Program-made: the position numbers and the translations under genes | Notes under the pieces: model-generated | Told to the model about the DNA's origin: nothing | The model's input: the letters and a program-made list of their open reading frames with translations, nothing else | The model's database searches: none | Assembly: GCA_001626765.1 (NCBI GenBank) | Contig: LUOO01000004.1 | Coordinates: 10,725 to 64,819, forward strand | Source: Maritimibacter sp. REDSEA-S28_B5 | GTDB taxonomy: Bacteria > Pseudomonadota > Alphaproteobacteria > Rhodobacterales > Rhodobacteraceae | Length of the DNA: 54,095 nt | Direction: 5' to 3' | Shown: in pieces, positions 1 to 9,483 of the stretch | How the letters are laid out: each line of letters opens with the position of its first letter | How positions within the stretch are numbered: the stretch's first letter is position 1

Positions 1-1
1 C

Positions 2-3000
2 AACGACTCGGATCCGGAGAACGATCCGCTGGTGATCGACAGCTTCACGGACGGCACCAACGGCACCGTGAGCCTCGGCACCAACGGCCAGCTCACCTAT
101 ACGCCGAACGCAGGCTTCACCGGGGTGGACAGCTTCACCTACACCATCACCGACGGCAACGGCGGGATGGACACGGCGACGGTGTCCGTGACGGTTGGCA
201 ACAACCAGCAGAACTCGAACCCCGATGCGGTGAATGACGTGGCCAATACCACGATCGGCAATCCGGTGACCTTCAACGTGCTCGCCAACGACAGCGACCC
301 GGAGAACGATCCGCTGCAGATCACCCAGCTCATCGGTGCGCCGCAGAACGGCACGCTGACGCCGGGGGCCAACCCGGGCGAGTTCACCTACACGCCCGAT
401 GCCGGGTTCACGGGGACGGATACCTTCAGCTACACCATATCGGATGGCAATGGCGGCACCGACACCGCGACGGTGACCATCAATGTTTCGCCCGACACGG
501 GCGCTAACACGGTTGTCGCCAAGGACGACAGGCTCGACATCGACGAGGATACCTCGATCATCGTCGACCTGACGGCCAATGACTTCGACCCGCAGGGTGA
601 CGACTTCGAGGTGACGGCCGTCGGCACGCCCGCCAACGGCACCGCGACGCTGCTGGCCGATGGCACGGTTCAGTATACGCCGGATCCGGACTTCTTCGGG
701 ACCGACAGCTTCACCTACACGATCACCGATCAGTTCGGGGCGACCGATGTGGCGACCGTGACGGTGAACGTGGACCCGGTGAACGACGATCCGAACGCGG
801 ACGACGACGTGGTCGTGATCGAGCAGGACAGCCCGGTCGTGATCGACGTCGTCGCCAACGACAGCGATCCGGACGGCGACCCGCTCGAGGTTCTGACCTA
901 TACCCAGCCGAACAACGGCACGGTGACGGACAACCCAGACGGCACGCTGACCTATACGCCCAACGCGGGCTACACCGGCACCGATACCTTCGAGTACACG
1001 GTGACCGACGGCAACGGCGGAACGGATACGGCGACCGTCTCGGTGGGCGTCCAGCCGGACGCCGTCAACACCACCGATGCGGTCGATGACTATGCCTCGA
1101 CCCAGCTGGGGACCGCGGTCGACATCAACGTGCTGGCCAACGACACCGATCCGGAAGGGGATGCGATCAACGTGATTGCCTCGACCCAGCCGGCCAACGG
1201 GACGATCACGCTCTCGGGCGGGGTGTTCACCTACACGCCGAACGCGGGTTTCACCGGGGTCGATACCTTCACCTACACCATTGATGACGCGCTTGGCGCG
1301 ACCGACATCGCGACGGTGACAGTGCGTGTGATGGCCAATGGCCAGAACACGGTGGACGCGGTGAACGACACGGCGACGACGGACGAGGACACCTCGGTCA
1401 TCGTCGACGTGAAGGCCAACGACAGCGACCCGGAAGGCGACAGCTTCGACGTGATCGCCGTGGGCACGCCCACGAACGGCACCGCCGAGCTATTGCCGAA
1501 CGGCACGGTCAAGTACACGCCCAACGCCGATTACTTCGGCACCGACACGTTCACTTACACCATCGAGGACCAGTTCGGCGCAACCGACACGGCCACGGTG
1601 ACTGTGGATGTGACCGGTGTGAACGAAGTGGATGCGGTGGACGACACGGCCTCGACCGCGCTCGATACCCCGGTGGCGATCGACGTGCTGGCGAACGACA
1701 GCGATCCGGAAGGTGACGCCATCAACGTCATCGGCTCGACCCCGCCGTCGAATGGCACGATCACGCTCTCGGGCGGCGTGTTTACCTACACGCCGAACGC
1801 GGGCTTCACCGGGACCGACACCTTCACCTACACGATCGACGATGCGCTTGGCGCGACCGACATCGCGACGGTGACCGTGTCGGTGGGCATGACGGGTCCG
1901 AACACGGTGGATGCGGTGGACGATGCCTACACGACGGACGAGGATACCTCGCTCATCGTGGACGTGACGACCAACGACACCGATCCGCAGGGTGATCCGA
2001 TCACCGTGACGGCGGTGGGCACGCCCGCCAACGGCACGGCGGTCCTTCAGCCGGACGGCACCGTGAAATATACGCCCAATGCGGATTTCTTCGGCACCGA
2101 TACCTTCACCTACACGGTGACGGACGGCAACGGAGCGACCGACGTGGCGACGGTGACCGTCACGGTGGACCCGGTGAACGACAACCCGGACTCGGAAGAC
2201 GATCTGGTCGTGACCCAGGGTGACGATCCGGTGACGATCCCGGTTCTCGACAACGACACGGACCCGGACGGCGATCCGCTCGATATCATCGACATCTCGA
2301 CGCCGACCAACGGGACCGTGACCGAGAACCCGGATGGCACCCTGTCCTATGACCCGAACGACGGGTTTACCGGGACCGACACCTTCACCTACACCGTCTC
2401 GGACGGGAACGGTGGCACGGACAGCTCGACGGTCACCGTGGTGGTCAACCCCGGTCCGAACCAGAACTCGAACCCCGACGCGGTGGACGATACGGCGCGC
2501 ACGCCGATCAACACGCCCATCGTGCTCGCGGTCCTGGTCAACGACAGCGATCCGGACGGCGACCCGCTGACCGTTATCGACGCCCAGTCGCCCTTCGGGA
2601 CGCCGGTGATCAACACTGACGGCACCATCACCTTCACGCCCGCCCTGGACGTGACGGGACCGGCGACCGTGACCTACACCATCTCGGATGGCAACGGGGG
2701 CACGGACACCGCGACGGTGACGCTCATGATCAACGACGGGATCGTCGAGGGCACGACGGGCAATGACGTGATCGACACCAGCTACCTGGGCGACCCGGAA
2801 GGCGACCTCGTGGATGCCGGCGACAACATCTTCCCGGGCAAGGGTCCGAACGACGACATCATCGAAGCCTATGAAGGCGACGACATCGTCCGGGCCGGCG
2901 ACGGCAATGACGAGGTTTACGGCGGTGACGGACGCGATATCGTCTACGGCGAGGACGGGGACGACTACATCGACACCTCGGCGCCGACGGAAGCCTCGGA

Positions 3001-4462
3001 TCACGGGTTCGTGCCGGGCGAGACGGTGCCGAACTGGCCCTTCGATCCGCTGACGCCATATGACCTGGTGCCGAAAGACACCGACCCCTACAACGACATG
3101 GACGTGGTCTATGGCGGTGCGGGCAACGACACGATCCTGACCGGAGACGACGCGGATATCATCCACGGCGGCGAGGGTGACGATACGATCGACGGCGGTC
3201 TCGACGACGACACCATCAAGGGTGACGAAGGCGACGATTACATCATCGGCGGACACGGCGCGGATGTGATCGACGGCGGGGCAGGCAACGACGAGATCTG
3301 GGGTGGTCTGGGCCCGAATACGCCTGACATCCTGGACATCGAAGACGATGCCTATCCAGTGGACGACTACGGCGATACGGACACGAACGATCCGCAGAGC
3401 CCGGTCCCGACGTTCCTCGACCCGCGTCCCGAGAACGGCAAGGACATCATCCACGGCGGCACCGGCGACGACGTCATCTATGGTCAGGACGACGACGACA
3501 TCCTCTTCGGGGATGAAGGCAACGACTACATCGACGGTGGTATCGACGACGACACCATCTTCGGTGGCGACGGTGACGACGAGCTCTACGGTGGCAAGGG
3601 TCAGGACTACATCGACGGTGGTGACGGCAACGACACCATGGACGGTGGTGACGACCGCGACATCTTCGTCAACATCAACGCCGGCGACGTCGTCGACGGT
3701 GGTGAGGGTGGCGACGACTGGGATACGCTGAACCTGACCGGTTCGGCGCCGGTCGGTGGCTCGCTGATCGTGACCAAGGACCCGTCCAACGTCGAAAACG
3801 GCGTGGTCGAGTTCTTCGACGATCAGGGCAACTCGGTCGGGACGATGGAATTCTTCAACATCGAGGAAATCGTCCCCTGCTTTACTCCCGGCACGCTCAT
3901 CGCGACGCCGAAGGGTGAGGTCCCGGTCGAAGAGCTTCGCGAGGGAGACCGCGTCATCACCCGTGACAACGGCATCCAGGAGATCGCCTGGGTCGGCCAC
4001 AAGGAGCTCGATTGGCGGGCACTGAACTCCAGCCAGCACCTCAAGCCGGTGCTGATCAAGGCCGGATCCCTTGGTCCGAACCTTCCGGAGCGCGACATGA
4101 TGGTGTCGCCGAACCACCGGATGCTGGTCGCCAACGAGCGCACCACGCTCTACTTCGACGAACGGGAAGTTCTGGCCTCGGCCAAGCACCTGATCGACAA
4201 CAAGGGCGTGATGCAGGTCGATGTGAAGTCGCTGACCTACGTGCACTTCATGTTCGAGAACCACGAAGTGGTCCTCTCGGACGGCACCTGGTCCGAAAGC
4301 TTCCAGCCGGGCGATCACTCGCTCAAGGGGATCGGCAACGCCCAGCGTCAGGAACTGTTCGAACTGTTCCCGGAACTGGAAACGCGCGACGGCATCGACG
4401 ACTACGTGTCGGCCCGCCGGATCCTGAAGAAGCACGAAGCCCAGATGCTCATGAAAAAGTAA
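2..4462 (+). CDS. Giant secreted Ig-like/RTX/Hint protein (5' partial)
   Basis: The frame is open from base 2 and has the repeat motif [10 protein letters not shown] before any start codon, so the gene begins upstream; 1486 residues are visible. About ten Ig/cadherin-like repeats of 90-95 residues (each with D-P-x-x-D, YTPN and D-x-x-G-x-TDTATV) fill residues 1 to about 910. Glycine- and aspartate-rich RTX-type nonapeptides (GGxGxD) follow from about 913 to 1250, broken by two acidic Pro-rich inserts. A C-terminal Hint domain starts with CFTPGT at Cys1293 (codon 3878-3880) and carries the SPNHRML motif. By family knowledge this is a calcium-binding surface or released protein exported by a type I system. 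Hint domains can self-cleave, but whether this one does is not known. The DNA is strongly repetitive, with a 555-bp super-repeat. Confidence 0.9.
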   Translation, partial: NDSDPENDPLVIDSFTDGTNGTVSLGTNGQLTYTPNAGFTGVDSFTYTITDGNGGMDTATVSVTVGNNQQNSNPDAVNDVANTTIGNPVTFNVLANDSDPENDPLQITQLIGAPQNGTLTPGANPGEFTYTPDAGFTGTDTFSYTISDGNGGTDTATVTINVSPDTGANTVVAKDDRLDIDEDTSIIVDLTANDFDPQGDDFEVTAVGTPANGTATLLADGTVQYTPDPDFFGTDSFTYTITDQFGATDVATVTVNVDPVNDDPNADDDVVVIEQDSPVVIDVVANDSDPDGDPLEVLTYTQPNNGTVTDNPDGTLTYTPNAGYTGTDTFEYTVTDGNGGTDTATVSVGVQPDAVNTTDAVDDYASTQLGTAVDINVLANDTDPEGDAINVIASTQPANGTITLSGGVFTYTPNAGFTGVDTFTYTIDDALGATDIATVTVRVMANGQNTVDAVNDTATTDEDTSVIVDVKANDSDPEGDSFDVIAVGTPTNGTAELLPNGTVKYTPNADYFGTDTFTYTIEDQFGATDTATVTVDVTGVNEVDAVDDTASTALDTPVAIDVLANDSDPEGDAINVIGSTPPSNGTITLSGGVFTYTPNAGFTGTDTFTYTIDDALGATDIATVTVSVGMTGPNTVDAVDDAYTTDEDTSLIVDVTTNDTDPQGDPITVTAVGTPANGTAVLQPDGTVKYTPNADFFGTDTFTYTVTDGNGATDVATVTVTVDPVNDNPDSEDDLVVTQGDDPVTIPVLDNDTDPDGDPLDIIDISTPTNGTVTENPDGTLSYDPNDGFTGTDTFTYTVSDGNGGTDSSTVTVVVNPGPNQNSNPDAVDDTARTPINTPIVLAVLVNDSDPDGDPLTVIDAQSPFGTPVINTDGTITFTPALDVTGPATVTYTISDGNGGTDTATVTLMINDGIVEGTTGNDVIDTSYLGDPEGDLVDAGDNIFPGKGPNDDIIEAYEGDDIVRAGDGNDEVYGGDGRDIVYGEDGDDYIDTSAPTEASDHGFVPGETVPNWPFDPLTPYDLVPKDTDPYNDMDVVYGGAGNDTILTGDDADIIHGGEGDDTIDGGLDDDTIKGDEGDDYIIGGHGADVIDGGAGNDEIWGGLGPNTPDILDIEDDAYPVDDYGDTDTNDPQSPVPTFLDPRPENGKDIIHGGTGDDVIYGQDDDDILFGDEGNDYIDGGIDDDTIFGGDGDDELYGGKGQDYIDGGDGNDTMDGGDDRDIFVNINAGDVVDGGEGGDDWDTLNLTGSAPVGGSLIVTKDPSNVENGVVEFFDDQGNSVGTMEFFNIEEIVPCFTPGTLIATPKGEVPVEELREGDRVITRDNGIQEIAWVGHKELDWRALNSSQHLKPVLIKAGSLGPNLPERDMMVSPNHRMLVANERTTLYFDEREVLASAKHLIDNKGVMQVDVKSLTYVHFMFENHEVVLSDGTWSESFQPGDHSLKGIGNAQRQELFELFPELETRDGIDDYVSARRILKKHEAQMLMKK

Positions 4463-4469
4463 TGCAGCT

Positions 4470-4495
4470 GCCCGCCGAGGGTCACCTCGGCGGGC
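4470..4495 (+). terminator. Hairpin after the giant Hint protein
   Basis: Perfect 10-bp GC-rich inverted repeat (4470-4479 with 4486-4495) and a 6-nt loop, starting 7 bases after the stop codon. No T-run follows, so it is either a weak intrinsic terminator or an mRNA 3'-end stabiliser. Confidence 0.55.
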
Positions 4496-5059
4496 GACCC
4501 AACCTGTAAGGGGAGGGGCTGCCCCCGGTGCCGTCCCGTGTTTTGGCACGGGCGAGACCGCGTGCGACCGGATGGGACCGGTCCGCCACGTCACAGGTTA
4601 CGGAAGCAACTCTGCGGTGGACGCCCGTGGGGTTGTTTTCGTTTTCGGCCGCCGCGCGTTGATGCAGGATCCCGGACCGAAATCCGTCTCTTTGACACAA
4701 TTCGGCCATGTTCGTTAACAGTTCACTAAACCACCGATCATTGTTTCCGGAGCGTGATCAATGTCACGCAGAGCCTGAAAACTCTCGTGAAACAAGGAGA
4801 ATGGCTGCGATTCGGCTACGGCGACGGTTGTGGTTTCGGGCACGGAAAGCGCGCGCCGAAAGACGTCCAGCCCCGCGCGAATGGTGTCCTTATTGTGGCC
4901 TGAATGGGGCGGAGTTGCCATGAATTCTCGTAAGACCCTTAATTACAAGGTCCGCGAACCGTCAATCTTTATGGGTGTCTTTCATATTTACGGCACCATT
5001 CCCGGCTAGGCTGGTTGCAACTGAAGAACTGACTTTGACTCCCGGATTGGACCGCTCAC
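4496..5059. other. Intergenic stretch between the two Hint genes
   Basis: About 560 bases with no convincing gene. It holds a TTGACA at 4692-4697 with only a weak -10 match 17 bases later, and the GCGTGA-N6-TCACGC palindrome listed separately. A 40-codon frame at 4801-4923 has a purine-rich stretch only one base before its ATG and was not called. The lower-GC bases just before 5060 probably carry the promoter of the downstream gene. Confidence 0.5.
4752..4769. promoter_or_regulatory. CRP/FNR-type palindrome
   Basis: GCGTGA-TCAATG-TCACGC is a perfect palindrome with the GTGA-N6-TCAC core and spacing typical of CRP/FNR-superfamily operators. It lies about 290 bases before the downstream Hint gene. 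The regulator is not identified; the assignment rests on form alone. Confidence 0.4.
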
Positions 5060-5758
5060 ATGCTGCACTTCCGTTCTCCCGCTGTTGATCGCGACCTCGA
5101 TCCAGGCCATGGACTGCATACGGACGGGCGCGGAACTTCGCCGCTGTCGACCTTCTCCACCTCAGGTTTCGCGCCTTCCGCGGTGCTTGATACCGTGGTT
5201 GGTCCGGTTCTGGCCCGCGACCTCAAGGCAGGCGATCAGCTCCTGACTTGTGACGGTGATCCGGCTGTGGTGCGCTGGGTTGGTGAGAGCATGACCATGT
5301 ACGACAACGCGAACGAAAACGCGCCCCTGTCTGCTCGTGGGCCGGTCCGGATCAAGGCGGGCACGCTCGATACCGATCCCGAGGCGGGGAACCTCGTTCT
5401 CAACGCCGGGCACAAGCTGCTTGTGCGCAATCCGCTCAACGAGCTCTATTTTGGCACGGACGAGGTCATTGCCGAAGTCGGTGACCTGACCCATCTGGAC
5501 GGCGTCGATTTCGTGCCGCGCTCGGTCATGCGCTTCAAGCACGTGTTGCTCGACACCCATGAACTCGTGCGCGCCAACGGCATCTGGATGGAAAGTTTCT
5601 CGCCCGAAATGTGGGCGATCCGCGTCGCCTTCCCCGAGAAGTACGAGGAGATCACCGATGCGGTTCCGCGCCTCAAGTTCGAAGGCGGGGAAGCCAACTA
5701 CATCTGTCCGCGCATGGCGCTGAACAATCGCGAGGCACGTCTGCTCGACTATGTCTGA
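5060..5758 (+). CDS. Orphan Hint-domain protein lacking the catalytic Cys
   Basis: A 232-residue protein whose residues about 35-190 align by eye with the Hint domain of the preceding giant protein. Shared features are the VLARDLKAGDQLLT stretch (compare [14 protein letters not shown]), R-I-K-A-G-T-L, a G-H-K-L-L block in place of NHRML, ELYFGTDEV (compare TLYFDEREV), and an H-E-L-V...W-M-E-S-F end. At the first position, where CFTPGT is expected, it reads GFAPSA, so the nucleophilic Cys is Gly. There is no obvious signal peptide. It may be a catalytically dead partner or regulator of the exoprotein, but that is inference. The next gene is convergent. Confidence 0.85.
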   Translation: MLHFRSPAVDRDLDPGHGLHTDGRGTSPLSTFSTSGFAPSAVLDTVVGPVLARDLKAGDQLLTCDGDPAVVRWVGESMTMYDNANENAPLSARGPVRIKAGTLDTDPEAGNLVLNAGHKLLVRNPLNELYFGTDEVIAEVGDLTHLDGVDFVPRSVMRFKHVLLDTHELVRANGIWMESFSPEMWAIRVAFPEKYEEITDAVPRLKFEGGEANYICPRMALNNREARLLDYV

Positions 5759-5781
5759 TTGATCGGTCTGGTCAGACGATG

Positions 5782-5812
5782 ACGACCGCCTTCAGGGCGG
5801 TCGTTTTGTTTT
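5782..5812 (+). terminator. Intrinsic terminator of the Hint gene
   Basis: Nine-bp perfect stem (5782-5790 with 5796-5804), loop of 5, followed by TTTGTTTT. The T-tract is on the plus strand only, so it serves the gene at 5060-5758. Confidence 0.85.
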
Positions 5813-5826
5813 CCACCAAGGGTGAC

Positions 5827-6438
5827 TTAGGTGCGGGCCTCTTCCCGGCGGTTGCGCCAGGCTTCCCAGTCCTCCGGTGTATCGAGGTCGGTCCGGGCGT
5901 GGCTGTAGGGCAGGGTGACCGGGCGCACCCGGTCGCGGTTTTCCCGCAGCAGTATCTGCGCGCCCCTGTCGCCGTCCAGCGACCGCAGCGCCGGGAAATC
6001 GCGGGCCGGAAAGATGACCGGATGTCCGGCAACCCCGTCCGCCGTCGCGCCGCGCAGGATCGTCTCGCCGTCGAAGTCGGCCATGACGCGGCGCATGTCT
6101 TCCGATGTCAGGTCGGGCATATCTGCCAGCACCAGCATGACGGCGACCGCCATTTCGGGCAGGGCATCGACGCCCGCCGAGACAGAGGCCGACAGGCCGT
6201 CGGCGGCGTTGCTCACCTCGATCGCCGCGACGGGCAGTTCGTCGATCAGCGCCCAGCGGTCAGGCCGCTCGTCCCTTGGGGGAAGCGTCACCAGCACCGG
6301 CTGGCCGGTCCCCAGCGCCGCCTCGATCCGGTCCAGCAGCAGGGGTTTGCCGCCATGAACCGGCTCGAGCAATTTGTCCGCGCCCCGCATTCGCGATGAT
6401 CGACCGGCAGCGAGGATCAGGACGGGCAAGGCGAGCAT
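5827..6438 (-). CDS. MobA/MocA-like nucleotidyltransferase family protein
   Basis: A 203-residue protein that opens with the NTP-transferase signature LILAAGRSSRMRG near residues 7-19, followed by an acidic metal-site region (VLADMPDLTSEDM) and a GHPVIFPARDF block. This is the architecture of MobA-like/MocA enzymes, which transfer a nucleotide to molybdopterin or to related phosphate acceptors. The ATG at 6438 was chosen because the family starts there and it lies two bases beyond the livM stop. It is the last gene of the liv operon. Nothing in the window says which substrate it uses; a molybdenum-cofactor role is possible but no Mo enzyme is near. Confidence 0.8.
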   Translation of the reverse strand: MLALPVLILAAGRSSRMRGADKLLEPVHGGKPLLLDRIEAALGTGQPVLVTLPPRDERPDRWALIDELPVAAIEVSNAADGLSASVSAGVDALPEMAVAVMLVLADMPDLTSEDMRRVMADFDGETILRGATADGVAGHPVIFPARDFPALRSLDGDRGAQILLRENRDRVRPVTLPYSHARTDLDTPEDWEAWRNRREEART

Positions 6439-6440
6439 GG

Positions 6441-7742
6441 TTATTTCTCCGGAATAAGCCCACGCGGCGAAAACCGGAGTACGAGAAGCAGGATCAGGCC
6501 CATGGTCAAGAGCCTCATATGCGCGGCAGAGGACAAGAGGTGCGATTTCAGGTCGCCGTCCGGCATCGTGGCTGTGACCCAGCCCATCAGCGCGTTGCCC
6601 ATCGGTTCGACCTGCACCCAGAAGAACCAGATGACGAAACCGCCCAGCACCGCACCCCAATTGTTGCCCGAACCGCCGACGATCACCATCACCCAGATGA
6701 GGAAGGTGTAGCGCAACGGCTGATAGGAGGCAGGGGTAAGCTGCCCGTCCAACGTCGTCATCATTGCACCGGCGAGCCCCACGACCGCAGAACCGATGAC
6801 GAAGATTTGCAGGTGACGGCGGGTCACGTCCTTGCCCATCGCCTCGGCCGCGGTTTCATTGTCGCGGATCGCGCGCATCATCCGGCCCCAGGGCGAATTG
6901 AGGGCCATCTGGCTCATCCAGATGAGGACCAGAAGCACGGCGGCAAAGAGACTGGCATAGGCGAGCTTGACCACGATAGATGAGAAGGTGGTCGGGTCCA
7001 TGCCCCATTGCACGGCCCAATCGACGAAGGCCGGGTTGTTTTGCAGGTCGATCTCGTAAGGAACGGGGCGGGGCAGGCCGTTCACGTTCTTCACGCCGCG
7101 CGACAACCATTCCTCGTTCTTGAGCACTGCGATGATGATCTCGGAAATCCCCAGCGTCGCGATGGCGAGGTAGTCCGAGCGCAGGCCAAGGGCCGTCTTG
7201 CCGATGGCCCAGGCCGCACCGGCGGCCAGCAGACCGCCCACGGGCCATGCGATGATCACCGGCAGGCCGAGACCGCCGAGATAGCCGGTGGAGGCGGAAT
7301 TGACCGCTTCGATCGCCTGCACGCCGCCGTCAAAGATCGCACGGAACAGGAAGAAGCCGATGATCAATTCGGCCAGCAAGGCGAGCGTTCGGGTCTTGCC
7401 CGGTGCCATGCGTTTCCAGATCTGCACCGCGCCCAGGATCACGAGCACGCCCACGACAAGCCCGCCGAGCGCGCGCAGACCGCCCGCCGCCCAGGCATCC
7501 GCGACCGGCGGCATCGAGGTAATGACGACGCCCAGCCCGCCCATGGCGGCAAAGCCCATGATCCCCACGTTGAAGAGCCCCGCGTAGCCCCACTGCATGT
7601 TCACGCCCAAGGCCATGATGGCCGAGATAAGCCCCATGTTCAGGATCGCGAGCGCGAGGTTCCACGACTGGAACTCACCCGTCCCGATGATCATGAGGGC
7701 GACGACGGCGAAGAGCCCGATGTTGCGCCAGTTCACGCTCAT
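6441..7742 (-). CDS. livM: Branched-chain amino acid ABC transporter permease LivM
   Basis: A 433-residue inner-membrane permease with many hydrophobic segments and the LivM-type blocks YAGLFNVGIMGFAAMGG, LRSDYLAIATLGISEI and SPWGRMMRAIRDNE, the last being the loop that meets the ATPases. A long periplasmic stretch near residues 215-245 (GVKNVNGLPRP) is typical of LivM. Its ATG overlaps the livH stop by four bases (ATGA), which suggests translational coupling. With LivH it forms the channel of a HAAT-family importer. The true substrate may be branched-chain amino acids, amides or urea-like compounds; sequence alone does not settle it. Confidence 0.93.
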   Translation of the reverse strand: MSVNWRNIGLFAVVALMIIGTGEFQSWNLALAILNMGLISAIMALGVNMQWGYAGLFNVGIMGFAAMGGLGVVITSMPPVADAWAAGGLRALGGLVVGVLVILGAVQIWKRMAPGKTRTLALLAELIIGFFLFRAIFDGGVQAIEAVNSASTGYLGGLGLPVIIAWPVGGLLAAGAAWAIGKTALGLRSDYLAIATLGISEIIIAVLKNEEWLSRGVKNVNGLPRPVPYEIDLQNNPAFVDWAVQWGMDPTTFSSIVVKLAYASLFAAVLLVLIWMSQMALNSPWGRMMRAIRDNETAAEAMGKDVTRRHLQIFVIGSAVVGLAGAMMTTLDGQLTPASYQPLRYTFLIWVMVIVGGSGNNWGAVLGGFVIWFFWVQVEPMGNALMGWVTATMPDGDLKSHLLSSAAHMRLLTMGLILLLVLRFSPRGLIPEK

Positions 7743-8749
7743 ACCGATTTCCCCTTGAAGAGACCCGTGGGCTTGAACAGCAGCACGATCACGAGGATCG
7801 CGAAGGACACGGCGAATTTGTAGTCGGTGGACAGGAGCTGGAGCAGCCCGTCCGGCGCCCAGTCACCGGGCGCGAGATAAGTCACCACCTTCTTCCACGC
7901 GTAGGTCACGGTGACCTCGGAAAAGGCGATGACAAAGCCGCCCGCGATGGCCCCCACGGGCGAGCCGAGGCCGCCGACGATGGCGGAGGCGAAGATCGGC
8001 AGCAGGAGCTGGAAATAGGTGAAGGGTTTGAACGACTTGTCGAGGCCGTAGAGCACCCCCGCGATGGTGGCGAGGGCCGCCACAATAAGCCAGGTGATCA
8101 TCACGACGCGCTCGGGATTGATGCCAGACAGGAGCGCCAGATCCTCGTTATCCGAATAGGCGCGCATGGATTTGCCTGTGCGCGTCTTGTTCAGGAACCA
8201 GAACAGCGCGGCCACGACGATGGCGGCGGTGACGATTGTCAGACCCTGCGTGGTGCGGAAAGCCAAGGGCTCGGCCAAACCCGACCATTCGCGGAAGTCC
8301 CGCGCATTGATGATGAAGCGTTCGCCGTCGAGGAAACTGCGATCATCCGGCCCGACGATCAGGCGCACGATGCCGTTCATTACGAACATCACGCCGATCG
8401 AGGCCATGACCAGAACGATGGGCTTCGCGCGGACCCGTCGATAGTACTTGTAGACCACGCGGTCGGTGCCAATCATCAAGGCCGCCGTGACCACGATGCC
8501 GAAGGGCAGGGCGATCAGTGCCGTGGGCAACGCCCAGAGATGCAGGCCAAGCGACTGAAACCAATAGGTTATGAGCAGCGTGACCATCGTGCCGAAGGCC
8601 ATCTGGTCACCATGGGCGAAGTTCGAGAACCTGAGGATCCCATAGATCAGCGTGACCCCCAGCGCGCCCAGGGCAAGCTGGCTGCCGTAGGCCGTGGCGG
8701 GGATCACCACGAAGTTCAGAAGGGCTACGAGAGCGTTGACGACATCCAT
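7739..8749 (-). CDS. livH: Branched-chain amino acid ABC transporter permease LivH
   Basis: A 336-residue inner-membrane permease with LivH hallmarks: an N-terminal LGALGVTLIYGILRFSNFAHG segment, the cytoplasmic loop GKSMRAYSDNEDLALLSGIN, and the late block PIFASAIVGGLGSPVGAI. It has roughly eight hydrophobic segments. The start codon shares one base with the stop of the upstream small exported protein (TAATG). It pairs with LivM, and both are served by the LivG and LivF ATPases encoded in the same operon. Confidence 0.94.
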   Translation of the reverse strand: MDVVNALVALLNFVVIPATAYGSQLALGALGVTLIYGILRFSNFAHGDQMAFGTMVTLLITYWFQSLGLHLWALPTALIALPFGIVVTAALMIGTDRVVYKYYRRVRAKPIVLVMASIGVMFVMNGIVRLIVGPDDRSFLDGERFIINARDFREWSGLAEPLAFRTTQGLTIVTAAIVVAALFWFLNKTRTGKSMRAYSDNEDLALLSGINPERVVMITWLIVAALATIAGVLYGLDKSFKPFTYFQLLLPIFASAIVGGLGSPVGAIAGGFVIAFSEVTVTYAWKKVVTYLAPGDWAPDGLLQLLSTDYKFAVSFAILVIVLLFKPTGLFKGKSV

Positions 8750-9108
8750 TACGCGGGGGCCTCGCAGGTCAGATGGGTAGAGGTGCTTGTGGGCGGGGTG
8801 GCGTTGGTGTCGAGCGCGTGCAGCAACATGTCGATCTGGTCACCCTCTGCGCCGTCGATGAGCAGCGTCGAAATCACGCCGCCCGCGTTCCAGCTCCACG
8901 GTCCGAAGTCGCCCGACATCGTGCCCGTGGCGACCGTGTCTCCATGAGTGACCTCGACCTTGCCCATGCGGTTTTCATCGAGGAATTGCGGAGCAAAGAC
9001 AAAGGTCTGTTCCGTGCTTTGGCCCACGTCACAGCGGTAGGTGATCGTCGCCCCTTCGCCCAGGAGCGGCAGCGGCAGGAGCGCGAGGCAGGCAGCGAGC
9101 CGGATCAT
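8749..9108 (-). CDS. Small exported protein within the liv operon (119 aa)
   Basis: Not recognised as a named family. It starts at 9108 with a clear signal peptide (MIRLAACLALLPLPLLGEG). The mature part is about 100 residues and has two Cys, one near each end (TYRCDV and HLTCEAPA), which could form a disulfide. It overlaps the upstream small protein by ATGA and livH by one base, so it is translated with the transporter. The C-terminal half (STLLIDGAEGDQ...LTC) loosely resembles the neighbour at 9105-9482, so the two may be diverged paralogues. A periplasmic accessory role in transport is inference from position. Confidence 0.75.
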   Translation of the reverse strand: MIRLAACLALLPLPLLGEGATITYRCDVGQSTEQTFVFAPQFLDENRMGKVEVTHGDTVATGTMSGDFGPWSWNAGGVISTLLIDGAEGDQIDMLLHALDTNATPPTSTSTHLTCEAPA

Positions 9109-9482
9109 GGCGTGCCTCGGCAGGTGCCGGAGTAGATGTAGGTCGAGGCGAGGCTTCCGTCCCACATGGCCGTCCTGACGAGCGTGGCATCGCCGTCGGG
9201 ACCGATGGTCAGAAGCCCGGCCTCGCCGGACACGCCGTTCGAGACATAGGACACGCCGCCCTCGGCTTCCGAGGCGAGGGTGAAGCCCATTTCCTGCCCC
9301 TCATGGCTGCGGGGCGACAGAAGGAACATGTCCCCGAGATCGGAGAAGCTGTTGTCGTATTCGGTGGTCTCGCAGCCCATTGCGCCCTCGCACCACGTTG
9401 TCCAATCGCAGATCATCTCGCCAAAGCTGAGAGATGGAACGAGCGTGACCGCCGCGCAAAGGGCCATCATCCTTGTCATCAT
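9105..9482 (-). CDS. Small exported protein within the liv operon (125 aa)
   Basis: Not recognised as a named family. The signal peptide (MMTRMMALCAAVTLVPSLSFG) is followed by a mature domain with four Cys (MICDWTTWCEGAMGCE and SGTCRGTP). Two adjacent ATGs (9482, 9479) could start it; 9482 sits one base from the livF stop. The end overlaps the next gene by ATGA. The late strand pattern (GLLTIGPDGDATLVRT...TC) resembles the protein at 8749-9108. It is probably periplasmic and oxidised; its function is unknown. Confidence 0.75.
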   Translation of the reverse strand: MMTRMMALCAAVTLVPSLSFGEMICDWTTWCEGAMGCETTEYDNSFSDLGDMFLLSPRSHEGQEMGFTLASEAEGGVSYVSNGVSGEAGLLTIGPDGDATLVRTAMWDGSLASTYIYSGTCRGTP

Positions 9483-9483
9483 C

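Noticed and set aside
1490..4594. 1034-codon open frame on the minus strand opposite the giant exoprotein
   Set aside because: It mirrors the repeats of the plus-strand gene, is rich in Arg, Val and His as expected for a GC-rich shadow, and has no recognisable domain.
4801..4923. 40-codon frame with a CPYC-like motif between the Hint genes
   Set aside because: The purine-rich stretch is one base from the ATG, too close to act as a ribosome site; Arg-rich content is typical of a chance frame.
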